Below, in pieces: positions 53,559 to 61,469 of a DNA stretch of 64,000 nucleotides (positions are counted from its first letter, which is position 1; every line of letters begins with the position of its first letter). The notes below the pieces were generated by a model, which did no database searches, was not told where the DNA came from, and saw only the letters and a list, made by a program, of their open reading frames with translations. The DNA comes from Microbulbifer sp. GL-2. GTDB lineage: Bacteria; Pseudomonadota; Gammaproteobacteria; Pseudomonadales; Cellvibrionaceae. The stretch lies in contig NZ_AP019807.1 in the NCBI RefSeq assembly GCF_007183175.1, positions 1,615,001-1,679,000 of the forward strand. The letters are read 5' to 3'. The translations under genes and the position numbers were made by a program.

Positions 53559-55475
53559 TTACTCTCCACGCAACTCTTCCACTTGTTCAGAAATTTCGAG
53601 CCACTCCATTTCCAGGGTATCAAGAATCTCGCGCTGCTCTACCTGCACTTTATTGAGACGGGAGATTTCCTCCTGTTGACTGCCGCTATACAGGTTTTCA
53701 TCAGCAAGCTTTTCCTGGGTCTGATTCAGCTTTTTCTCTGCTGTGGATATCTGCCGCTCAATAGCTTTCAGTTTGTTGGTGAGTGGTTTTAATTGTTCGC
53801 GTAATGCCGCAGCAGCGCGCCGTTGTGTTTTCTTGTCTTCAGTGGGCTTGGCAGGACTTTCACAACTTTCCGTGGCCTTCTCTTCGCGTCGTTTCTCCCG
53901 GTTAAAACCCAACAGCCACTGTTTGTAGTCGTCAAGGTCTCCGCCATAGGGCTCGGCACGGCCATTGGCAACCAGAATAAATTCATCGGTGGTGTTGGCG
54001 AGCAGGTGGCGATCGTGTGAAACCAAAACCATCGCACCGGGAAATTCTGCCAGTGCCATAGTCAAAGCATGGCGCATCTCCAGATCCAGGTGGTTGGTGG
54101 GTTCGTCGAGTAGTAACAGGTTTGGTTTCTGCCAAGCCAGGATAGCCAATGCCAGGCGCGCCTTCTCACCGCCGGAAAAGCCAGCGACGGTTTCAAATAC
54201 CCGATCCCCGACAAAGCCATAACCGCCGAGGAAGTCCCGCAGTGATTGTTCACTGGCATCGGGGCTTAAGCGTTGAATGTGTAGTAGTGGCGAGGCTGCT
54301 CCGTCGAGGGCTTCCAGCTGGTGCTGGGCAAAGTAGCCGATTGCCAGGTGTTCCCCACATTGGCGCTCGCCACTCAGTGGCAGCAGATCCCCGGCGAGGG
54401 TTTTGATCAGTGAAGATTTACCTGCGCCGTTGGGGCCGAGCAGGCCAATGCGGCGACCGGGTTGGATCCCCAATTGTACTTTGCTCACCACTACCTTGTC
54501 GGCATAGCCGATATCCGCTTCGCGCAGATCGATTAGCGGGTTGGAGGTCTTCTCTGCGGATGGCAAGGTGAAATGAAAGGGGGAGTCCACGTGGGCTGGG
54601 GCAATCTGGGCCATGCGATCGAGTGCCTTAATGCGACTCTGTGCCTGTTTGGCCTTGCTCGCTTTGGCGCGGAAGCGCCGCACAAAGTCTTCCATGTGCG
54701 CGCGTTCGACCTGCTGCTTTTCGAACTGGATTTGTTGCTGTGCCAGGCGCTCGGCGCGCGTGCGCTCAAAGGCACTGTAATTACCGTTATAGAGCACCAG
54801 TTTATGCTGCTCAAAACTGACAATGCCATCGACGACCGCATCGAGAAAATCGCGGTCGTGGGAAATAATCAGCAGAGTACCGGGAAAGCGCTGTAACCAC
54901 TGCTCCAGCCACAGGGTTGCATCTAGGTCCAGGTGGTTGGTGGGCTCATCCAGCAGCATCAGGTCAGCCGGACACATCAGTGCCCGGCCAAGACTTAGGC
55001 GAATGCGCCAGCCCCCGGAGAAGCTGCGTACAGGTCGCTGTTGGTCTGCGTGGGAAAAGCCGAGCCCATCGAGCAGCTGTGCTGCGCGGGCTGGCCCGCT
55101 GTAGCCATCGATACTGGCCATACGCTCGTGTAGTTCCCCCAGCTTGTGGCCATCGGCCACACCACTGCTCTCCGCCAGAGCCAGCTGTTCCTGCAGTTGG
55201 CGCAGCTCCTGATCGCCATCGAGTACATAGTCGAGGGCGGACTGTTCGCTGGCCTCAACTTCCTGGGCCATGTGAGCAATACGCCAGGTACTTGGCAGGT
55301 CGACATGTCCGGCATCGCTCTCCAGCTGGCCGAGCAAAAGTTTGAACAGAGTTGACTTGCCACAGCCATTCGCGCCGATAATCCCTACTTTATGGCCGGG
55401 GAAAATGCGGCAATCCGCGCTGTCCAACAGGTCGCGCTCACCCCGGTGCAGAGAGACACCTTGCAAATTGATCAC
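53559..55475 (-). CDS. ABC-F family ATPase (YheS-like)
   Basis: A 638-residue soluble protein with two ATPase domains and no membrane segment, the ABC-F layout of ribosome-associated translation factors. First domain: GANGCGKS near residue 35, FSGGWRIRLSLGRAL, LLLDEPTNHLDLD. Linker (about 240-310) with basic FRAKASKAKQAQSRIKALDRM. Second domain: GPNGAGKS, FSGGEKARLALA, LLLDEPTNHLDLEM. A C-terminal coiled coil follows (about 560-638). Length and linker resemble E. coli YheS. The start is GTG 55475. It is divergent from the TIGR02444 gene, as in Pseudomonas. Confidence 0.92.
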   Translation of the reverse strand: MINLQGVSLHRGERDLLDSADCRIFPGHKVGIIGANGCGKSTLFKLLLGQLESDAGHVDLPSTWRIAHMAQEVEASEQSALDYVLDGDQELRQLQEQLALAESSGVADGHKLGELHERMASIDGYSGPARAAQLLDGLGFSHADQQRPVRSFSGGWRIRLSLGRALMCPADLMLLDEPTNHLDLDATLWLEQWLQRFPGTLLIISHDRDFLDAVVDGIVSFEQHKLVLYNGNYSAFERTRAERLAQQQIQFEKQQVERAHMEDFVRRFRAKASKAKQAQSRIKALDRMAQIAPAHVDSPFHFTLPSAEKTSNPLIDLREADIGYADKVVVSKVQLGIQPGRRIGLLGPNGAGKSSLIKTLAGDLLPLSGERQCGEHLAIGYFAQHQLEALDGAASPLLHIQRLSPDASEQSLRDFLGGYGFVGDRVFETVAGFSGGEKARLALAILAWQKPNLLLLDEPTNHLDLEMRHALTMALAEFPGAMVLVSHDRHLLANTTDEFILVANGRAEPYGGDLDDYKQWLLGFNREKRREEKATESCESPAKPTEDKKTQRRAAAALREQLKPLTNKLKAIERQISTAEKKLNQTQEKLADENLYSGSQQEEISRLNKVQVEQREILDTLEMEWLEISEQVEELRGE

Positions 55476-55583
55476 TGGAAAAACCTCATATGAACAGGTC
55501 GATGGATGCTAGGCTATTCGACGTATTCGAGCCCAATCGCCGCCCGTATAAAGCGCCGATCCACAAAAGGTCGGGATTCTAAC

Positions 55584-56084
55584 GTGACAAATAGTTCACC
55601 TCCATCTTCTCCACAGGAAAACCCTCTGTGGCAGTTCAGCCTGGACTTCTACCGTCATGGGGAGGTTGAGGCATTCCTGCTCGACTGTCAGGACAGAAAA
55701 GGTGCGGATGTGTGTCTGTTGTTATGGGCGAGCTACTCTACCGCCTGTGGGCGGCAGTTGAGCGAAGAGAGCTGGCGGGTTGCAGATCGCGGGTTGGCGC
55801 CGAGGAGGCGCATGATTAGTAGTGTGCGCCACCTTCGACGTCTGCTCGGGCGCTTTCGCCCGCGTACACAGCGGATTTATGATTTATGCAAGCGCTACGA
55901 GCTTAACCTCGAACAGTTACAGCTGGCAGCACTGTGGAAAATCTGCAGTGAGGAATGGCCGGGGGATCGCCCTGCACTGGAGCTGGCCGGGCAGCAGTAT
56001 GGCTTGTTACAAAAAGAGCAGGCCCACTGGTCAGATCTCATTGAGAGCTTTATGACACAGTCAAAAAACCTGAATTCGATTTAA
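55584..56084 (+). CDS. TIGR02444 family protein
   Basis: A 166-residue helical cytoplasmic protein matching the TIGR02444 family: ENPLWQFSLDFYRHGEVEAFLLDCQDRKGADVCLLLWA near the N-terminus and RHLRRLLGRF with YDLCKRYELNLEQLQ centrally. The role is unknown. GTG 55584 is preferred (GGGA seven bases upstream); the longer frame from 55506 would overlap the divergent ABC-F promoter. It is convergent with the algP gene after a 182-base gap. Confidence 0.85.
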   Translation: MTNSSPPSSPQENPLWQFSLDFYRHGEVEAFLLDCQDRKGADVCLLLWASYSTACGRQLSEESWRVADRGLAPRRRMISSVRHLRRLLGRFRPRTQRIYDLCKRYELNLEQLQLAALWKICSEEWPGDRPALELAGQQYGLLQKEQAHWSDLIESFMTQSKNLNSI

Positions 56085-56266
56085 GCGGATTGCCCAGCTT
56101 CCGAGCTTATGCAAAGTTTTATTACGGTAAAAGTGTGGAAGTTTGATTGCGGAAAAAATCTTTTGCTTAAATTCTGCGGAGCGGTACCGTTTTGAAGGGC
56201 CACGCCCTGCCGCCAATAGAGAAATTGGCAGGCTGGGCGCTGCAAGTGGAAGCCAATGACTTAGTT

Positions 56267-57178
56267 TTACTCGCTGCCGGGGTTTTCCGAGGAAAACAGG
56301 CTGTTGGCAGGTGTGGTTGGTGTAATAGTCGATGCTGGTGGTGTAGGCTCGGCTGGATTTTGTTCCTTGGCTGGCGCAAAGGTTTTCACTTCTTCCGGGG
56401 CTTTTTTCACCGCCACAGGCTCTCGACTTGTTGCCTGTTTGGGCTTTTCATTTTTCGCCTTGGCCGCTACTGGAGCTTTTGCCGGTGATACGGGCTTGGT
56501 CTTAGCCGTTTTTTTGCTGGCGGGCTTTGCCACTTTTTTGGCTGTAGCGGGCTTGGCTGTAGTTTTCTTTGTGGTTGTACTTGCGGTTTTTGCCGGGCTC
56601 TTGCGTGCGCTGCTCTTCTTGGCTGCAAGTTTCTTTTCAGCAGCTTTTTTGGCTACAGGTTTTTTAGTTGCCTTTGTACCAGTTGTTTTTATGGCCTTGG
56701 CAGCAGTCTTTGTGGTGGCTTTTTTTGTTGCCACAGCTTTTTTAACTGCTGGGACCTTTTTAACCTTTGGCTGCTTCTTGGTGAATTCCCTCTCCGTTTT
56801 GGCTGCAATTTTGTGCACTGTTTCCGCCGCTTTGAGTTCGGCTTTGGCCAGGGCCTGTATATCCTTGGCTTCGGCTACCGCTCCCTTGGCCAACTGGAAT
56901 GCGTCATTGAGTTTTTCCACGTTAGCCTTAGCGGTATCAACCCGTTTCCGTGCAGCGGCGGTCTTAGTGGTTTTAGCCGCGGCGCGGGTATCGCTCAGTT
57001 TGGTTTTGGCCTTGGCCAGTTTTTCCTTTGCCGAAGTCAGAGCTTTTCCAGCTTTTAATACCGCCTTGCCGGCATCGGTGACTTTTTTATTGCGGGCTTT
57101 ATCCAGTTTTACGGTGAGCTTGGAAATTTGCGCTTCCAATTCTGCGACCGGATTGACAGCTTTTCGTTTGGCAGCCAT
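56267..57178 (-). CDS. algP: Histone H1-like Ala/Lys-rich protein (AlgP-like)
   Basis: A 303-residue protein in two parts. Residues 1-140 are an amphipathic, probably coiled-coil helical region with regular Lys and Ala (LEAQISKLTVKLDKARNKK, AKAELKAAETVHKI). Residues 140-300 are a disordered Lys/Ala/Thr/Pro-rich tail with repeated KKAT, KKPVAKK and KKTTAKP units, like histone H1 and P. aeruginosa AlgP (AlgR3). The neighbourhood (ABC-F, TIGR02444, FKBP, rsd, dsbB) is that of algP. It is probably a nucleoid or nucleic-acid-binding protein; alginate control is not implied. Confidence 0.8.
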   Translation of the reverse strand: MAAKRKAVNPVAELEAQISKLTVKLDKARNKKVTDAGKAVLKAGKALTSAKEKLAKAKTKLSDTRAAAKTTKTAAARKRVDTAKANVEKLNDAFQLAKGAVAEAKDIQALAKAELKAAETVHKIAAKTEREFTKKQPKVKKVPAVKKAVATKKATTKTAAKAIKTTGTKATKKPVAKKAAEKKLAAKKSSARKSPAKTASTTTKKTTAKPATAKKVAKPASKKTAKTKPVSPAKAPVAAKAKNEKPKQATSREPVAVKKAPEEVKTFAPAKEQNPAEPTPPASTITPTTPANSLFSSENPGSE

Positions 57179-57633
57179 GAGTAAATGTCCTGACGTTTAT
57201 TATCGATTGGCACTTCCGGGTGGTGCACTAGCCTTGCCTTAAATACGATCGATACCGCTAAAGAAGAGACGCGCGCACTGTATATTGCCCCAAAACTGAA
57301 AAGCACCTCAAACAGTCCGGAACAATAACCGGTGACTGGTCGATAATAGCGCTGTTTGTAAAAAAAATGTATGCCGTGTGCGGTGAAAAAAGCGCGGCTT
57401 GCGTTTTTTTATGGTGGATTTCGGAACTGGCATCGGGAATGTGGTGTCCAGCACAGTGTGGAAGTCACCGGTATGCACTGGCTGTCGCCTTGGGTTAGAC
57501 TTGAGCGCACTGGCGGATAGCGTGCGCCTGACGGCTTAGGGCCGCGACAGCATTGCCTGAGAAGCCGCTGACGGCGTTGGACCAAGGTCAAGCGCGAATC
57601 CATAAACGCAATACGGACAAAGAGACAACACCC
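57179..57633. other. Divergent spacer between algP and the FKBP gene (455 bases)
   Basis: No gene is supported here. The stretch must hold promoters for both flanking genes, and it contains a terminator-like hairpin at 57386-57410 that belongs to neither. A long leader (over 200 bases) would therefore lie between that hairpin and the FKBP gene start at 57634. Confidence 0.6.
57386..57410. terminator. Orphan terminator-like hairpin in the algP-FKBP spacer
   Basis: AAAAAAGCGC (57386-57395) pairs with GCGTTTTTTT (57401-57410) around GGCTT, with one G-T wobble. A and T runs on both sides suit intrinsic termination in either direction. The GC part is short (three pairs), so it may be weak. Confidence 0.45.
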
Positions 57634-58419
57634 ATGAATAAATACCCTTTGGCTGCAGCAATTGCCCTAGGCCTGGTGCTGACCGGCTGTAACGAACAGG
57701 GATCCAAGCAGGAAAAAGAAGTTACCCTGGATACTCAGGAGAAGAAGGTCAGTTACATCATTGCCGAAGATATGGCCAAGCGTCTTCAGGCTCAGGATGT
57801 GAAGCTGGATCCAAAAGTGGTATTGATGGCGCTAAATGATGTTGCCAGCGACCGCGATTCTCGCCTGTCCGATGAAGATAAGCAGCAGACCATTGCCGCC
57901 TTCCAGGAGCAAATGCAGAATAAGCAGCAGGAGATGCTGGCCAAGCAAGAGCAGGAATTTAAAGAGTCAGCGGATAAAAACCTGACTGAGGGTAAGGCAT
58001 TCCTGGAAGAGAATGCGAAAAAGGAAGGTGTAATCACCACTGATTCCGGCCTTCAGTACAAGGTAATTACCGAAGGTTCCGGTAATAAGCCCTCTGCCAG
58101 CAGCACCGTTGAAGTCGACTACAAGGGTACCCTGATTAATGGCGAGGAGTTTGATAGCTCCTACGCTCGTGGTGAGCCGGTACAGTTTCCGGTTAACGGT
58201 GTAATCAAGGGTTGGACTGAAGCTCTGCAGTTGATGAAGGAAGGCTCCAAGTGGGAACTGTATATCCCTTCAGAGCTGGCCTATGGTCCTGGCGGTGCCG
58301 GCGGTAAGATTGGCCCAAATGCGACCCTGATTTTTGAAGTGGAACTGCACAAAGCCAATGTTGGCGGCGAAGAAGAAAAGAAAGACGAAGAAAAGAAAGA
58401 AGAACCCAAGTCTGAATAA
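57634..58419 (+). CDS. FKBP-type peptidyl-prolyl isomerase lipoprotein (FkpA/Mip-like)
   Basis: A 261-residue envelope foldase. The lipobox LTGC gives lipidated Cys17. A helical dimerisation domain spans about residues 30-140 (KKVSYIIAEDMAKRLQ, QQTIAAFQEQMQNKQQEM). The FKBP domain is about 145-245, with VEVDYKGTLINGEEFDSSYARGEP, WTEALQLMKEGSKWELYIPSELAYG and ATLIFEVEL. It ends in a Lys/Glu-rich tail. It matches Mip/FkpA layout, with lipidation as in Mip. ATG 57634 gives the signal sequence; an upstream frame has none. Strong terminator follows. Confidence 0.92.
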   Translation: MNKYPLAAAIALGLVLTGCNEQGSKQEKEVTLDTQEKKVSYIIAEDMAKRLQAQDVKLDPKVVLMALNDVASDRDSRLSDEDKQQTIAAFQEQMQNKQQEMLAKQEQEFKESADKNLTEGKAFLEENAKKEGVITTDSGLQYKVITEGSGNKPSASSTVEVDYKGTLINGEEFDSSYARGEPVQFPVNGVIKGWTEALQLMKEGSKWELYIPSELAYGPGGAGGKIGPNATLIFEVELHKANVGGEEEKKDEEKKEEPKSE

Positions 58420-58441
58420 TCTGACTTTTGGGACTTTACTG

Positions 58442-58471
58442 AAAAAGGACGCTCTTTCGGCGTCCTTTTTT
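58442..58471 (+). terminator. Intrinsic terminator of the FKBP gene
   Basis: AAAAAGGACGC (58442-58452) pairs with GCGTCCTTTTT (58460-58470) around TCTTTCG, with T-rich continuation. It may also serve the opposing rsd gene that ends at 58593. Confidence 0.9.
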
Positions 58472-58592
58472 ATTTTGACAGGATGATTTAAAAATTAATA
58501 AACCGTTTTTGAATAACCAGCAAAAAGTTGCAGATAGCATTGCCTTCACGATGGTTAGTCAGTGACGGTCAAACTGACCAGGTGTTTTCGCC

Positions 58593-59060
58593 TCAGACAA
58601 TCTGGTTTTTATGTGCGGTATGTAACAGGGCTATCATCTGGTCTTCGGAGCTGAAACGAGTTTCCAGGGCTTCCCCGAGCTCGGATAGGTCCGGGATCAG
58701 GCTGGTGAGGTCGTCAGTCTCCAGGTATTTATCATTGAAGTCGACCGCGATATCAGTAGTCGTATCGATATCTTTGTAGAGTTCGCAAGCTTTCTTTAGG
58801 CCTGATTTGTCATCGAATGCTTGACCTTCACGCATCAATTGTTCGTAGACTTCAAAGTGGCCAGCCGAGACATAATCCACTAAAAGCTGACATAACTTGC
58901 GTACCCGGTCTTCAGATTCAGGGTCATCCTCACTGAATTCTTTTTTTTCAGAAAGGTGGTAGAAGCTTACTAACAGGTTTTGGCGTGACTGTAGCCAGCG
59001 GTCGATTATTTCGCTGACACCACCCCAGCGCTCCCGCGCCGTTTTGCAATTTTCCAACAT
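58593..59060 (-). CDS. rsd: Regulator of sigma D (Rsd/AlgQ)
   Basis: Anti-sigma-70 factor that binds RpoD in stationary phase. The 155-residue protein matches the family from the first residues (MLENCKTARERWGGVSEIIDRWLQSRQNLLVSFYHL), with LLVDYVSAGHFEVYEQLMREG centrally and a terminal LLHTAHKN. ATG 59060 gives this conserved start; the open frame extends upstream without matches. P. aeruginosa algQ lies in the same algP/dsbB neighbourhood. Together with spoT, rpoZ and rpoH it adds to the RNA-polymerase-control content of the window. Confidence 0.92.
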   Translation of the reverse strand: MLENCKTARERWGGVSEIIDRWLQSRQNLLVSFYHLSEKKEFSEDDPESEDRVRKLCQLLVDYVSAGHFEVYEQLMREGQAFDDKSGLKKACELYKDIDTTTDIAVDFNDKYLETDDLTSLIPDLSELGEALETRFSSEDQMIALLHTAHKNQIV

Positions 59061-59228
59061 CCCGAAAATGTCCTTTTTTACTGTTGCCGCAGAGGCCAGC
59101 GTTATTGCTGGTGTCGAAGGCCTTATGGAAGATAGGAGATTCCCCCGCCGGCGGCAAGGAAGAGGGTGCAAAGTACGCCAGAATACTGTGACAAACCTGT
59201 GATTTTGATGGTGGAAATTGTGCGTGGT

Positions 59229-59914
59229 TCAGCTGCCAATGGCCAGCGGCAGGATGAGAGCGGTCAACGCGCCACAGAGCCCCATCGCGAGGGCGGCACA
59301 GGCACCGCACAGGGTGCTGATTTCCAGCGCGCGGGCGGTGCCCACGGCGTGGGCGTTGATACCGAGTACTACCCGAGAATACGCTCATCGCGAATACCAA
59401 GAAGGCGCAGTAGCGGCGGTCCGGCCAGGGCGCCAACCACCCCGGTAAATACCACTATGCCTGCAGTGAGACTCAGTGCAGCGCCAACTTTTTCGGCGAG
59501 CGTAAGAGCGATTGGAGTGGTGATGGATTTACTGCTGAGGGCGAGTACTACGGATTCTCCCGCGCCAAATAACAGAGCGATCAGAATAGCTACAACCGGA
59601 GCCAGAACAGCACCGACTGCGATTGTTACTAACAATGGCCAGCCGGCTCGGCGGATCACTGCCAAGTTCTTTTTCAGCGGCACCGCTAGGGCCACTACTG
59701 CGGGTCCGAGTAGTGCATAGAGCAGCGCACTGGAGCGCTGGTAGTCACTGTAGGAAATATCCAGTGTGTAGAGCAGTGCCGTTACGATCAGGCTGGCAGT
59801 CACTATAGGGTGCAGTAATACCGTGCCACTGTACCGGTATAGGCGAACACCAGCCCAAAAAGCGATCAGGCTCAGCGGCAAGGTGAACTGTGGGCTGTGC
59901 AGCCATTCAATCAT
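59229..59914 (-). CDS. lrgB: LrgB-family membrane protein, frame broken by one base
   Basis: Partner of LrgA in the CidAB/LrgAB group, linked to murein hydrolase export or metabolite transport. The first frame (to TAG at 59371-59369) gives 181 residues: AGWPLLVTIAVGAVL, SSKSITTPIALTLAEKVG and GIRDERILG. After that stop, shifting by one base gives VVLGINAHAVGTARALEIS and a full C-terminus (TGA at 59231-59229). Adding one G to the GGG at 59374-59372 (minus strand) restores a 228-residue protein, the normal size. It overlaps lrgA by eight bases. Confidence 0.82.
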
Positions 59915-60290
59915 CTCTGTGCCCCTTATCTAACAGCCTGTGTAGAAGCAGAGCGGATAGAGCGAGGCTGACCAAGGTACCAATCACAATCGCGGCAATG
60001 AGAGCTAGCCACTCTGACAGGGTCAGGTCGCGCAGAAAGAAAACCCCTACTGCTGCGGGCAGGAATAACAGGGGTAACAGGAAGAGAAGCTGGGAGCTGA
60101 CTTGGGCCAGGCCGCGGGGTACGCCACCGTAGATCACCAGGCCAAATAGCAGCAATAGCATACCCACCACCGCGCCGGGTACAGGTAGTTCGAGCGCTGT
60201 GCTGGCGAGGTTGCCCAGGCGATCACAGCCAAACAGAATGGCGGCGCCGATCAGCCAGTGGAATATATTGCGCAGAGTGGGTGGGGTCAT
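59907..60290 (-). CDS. lrgA: CidA/LrgA family holin-like protein
   Basis: A 127-residue protein with four membrane helices and the family motif LPVPGAVVGMLLLL near residue 35, plus LLFLPAAVGVF near residue 76. Holin-like members work with LrgB. ATG 60290 begins TPPTLRNIFHWLIG; a GTG at 60323 would add 11 residues, and neither has a strong ribosome site. It lies 39 bases downstream of dsbB on the same strand. Confidence 0.87.
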   Translation of the reverse strand: MTPPTLRNIFHWLIGAAILFGCDRLGNLASTALELPVPGAVVGMLLLLFGLVIYGGVPRGLAQVSSQLLFLLPLLFLPAAVGVFFLRDLTLSEWLALIAAIVIGTLVSLALSALLLHRLLDKGHRDD

Positions 60291-60329
60291 TTTGGTGAGA
60301 GTGCGGCTCAGTGGAGCCGCCACCTTTTA

Positions 60330-60821
60330 TCACGCTTTGCGGAATGCCTGCCAGCCACCAAACAGGATCAGGGCGGCGAAGCCGAGCGCGGACCAGCCGG
60401 GGATACTCAGGCCCATCATGGTCCACTGTACTTCTGCGCAGTTGCCGTCGCCGCTAAGCAATGCCTTGAGTACATCGGCCATAGGGAAGACTTCCAACAT
60501 ATAGCTTACGCTGGGGCCGCAGGCAGGCACCTGGTCTTCGGGCAGGCTCTGTAGCCATAGCTGGCGGCCGGCAAAGTAGAGCCCACCCAGAGCGCAGATG
60601 GATACCAGCAAGCCATAAACGCGCCTGCCGATAGTGGCGGGGTTGTGCAGGAAGGCGATCAGCGAGACCACCCCCACACCGAGCAGCATCACCCGCTGGG
60701 TAATACACAGCTTGCAGGGCTCCAGGCCGCGTACGTATTCCAGATAGAACGCAGCGCCAAGCAGGAAGGCAACGATTAGGAAAACCAGCAGAAAAGTGAT
60801 GCGTGGATTAGGTAAGGTCAT
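60330..60821 (-). CDS. dsbB: Disulfide bond formation protein B (DsbB)
   Basis: Inner-membrane quinone reductase that reoxidises DsbA. The 163-residue protein has four membrane helices, the first redox pair CKLC (LEPCKLCITQRV, residues 36-39), and the second periplasmic pair Cys101 (PACGPS) and Cys127 (GDGNCAEVQW). This is the standard DsbB, intact, in contrast to the frame-broken DsbB-like gene at 41.0 kb. Its start overlaps the acpH stop (ATGA). Confidence 0.95.
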   Translation of the reverse strand: MTLPNPRITFLLVFLIVAFLLGAAFYLEYVRGLEPCKLCITQRVMLLGVGVVSLIAFLHNPATIGRRVYGLLVSICALGGLYFAGRQLWLQSLPEDQVPACGPSVSYMLEVFPMADVLKALLSGDGNCAEVQWTMMGLSIPGWSALGFAALILFGGWQAFRKA

Positions 60822-61420
60822 GATTTGTCGGATCCTGAATAGTGCAACCGAAACCGGGTGGCTTCGAGATTCAAGTCGGTCATTAGTTTATTGAAATTGT
60901 GTTCCAGCTTTTCCCGCCCGGCGCTCAGTTCGGGCAGTATCTCCTGCAGGGCCACCGGGCGGCGCAGGCGCAGTCCGACTCGCTCCAGGGTAAGGCCAAT
61001 CACCTGCTCTTCGCGGTAGCTCTGTAGCAGTTTAAACTCCTCTGCTCGTGCTATAAATGCCTTCGCATGCGGCGGAATATACCGGCTGTCGCTGCGAAAG
61101 TCTCTCCAGCATTCGGTACAGAATTCTTCCAGCCCCAGTGGATGCCACCGTTGCCAGTTCTGTGCCAACAGGTGATCGAACCAGATATCCAGGGCGATTC
61201 CGGCGTAGCGGCGCCATTTGGGGTCCAGTTGCGTCAATGCATCGCGGTATGCTGTGTGGCTATCTGTGGTTGCATCGATCCGCCGATGCAGCCGGATGCC
61301 GGCCTCAATGGCGGCGGGCCGCTCGCCACTCAATGGCCCTTTGACAAAATCACCCAGTAGTCCGCCTAGACGCCATCGTGCCTCAGGACCGGACAGCAGC
61401 AGGTGTGCGAGATAGTTCAT
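60818..61420 (-). CDS. acpH: Acyl carrier protein phosphodiesterase (AcpH)
   Basis: Removes the phosphopantetheine arm from acyl carrier protein. The 200-residue HD-like protein matches the family: MNYLAHLLLSGPEARWRLGGLLGDFVKGPL, then GIRLHRRIDATTDSHTAY and LDIWFDHLLAQNW with His/Asp metal ligands. Its end overlaps the dsbB start by four bases. Its place ahead of dsbB appears incidental in function. Confidence 0.92.
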   Translation of the reverse strand: MNYLAHLLLSGPEARWRLGGLLGDFVKGPLSGERPAAIEAGIRLHRRIDATTDSHTAYRDALTQLDPKWRRYAGIALDIWFDHLLAQNWQRWHPLGLEEFCTECWRDFRSDSRYIPPHAKAFIARAEEFKLLQSYREEQVIGLTLERVGLRLRRPVALQEILPELSAGREKLEHNFNKLMTDLNLEATRFRLHYSGSDKS

Positions 61421-61469
61421 GCCCTAGATCCGTTTGCGCCCGCACATCCGGCCCGGCACCGGTGGCCGA

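Noticed and set aside
56304..57242. Long plus-strand frame of 312 codons
   Set aside because: It is the antisense of the Lys/Ala-rich algP gene; its Ala/Val/Phe-rich product is a composition artefact and has no ribosome site.
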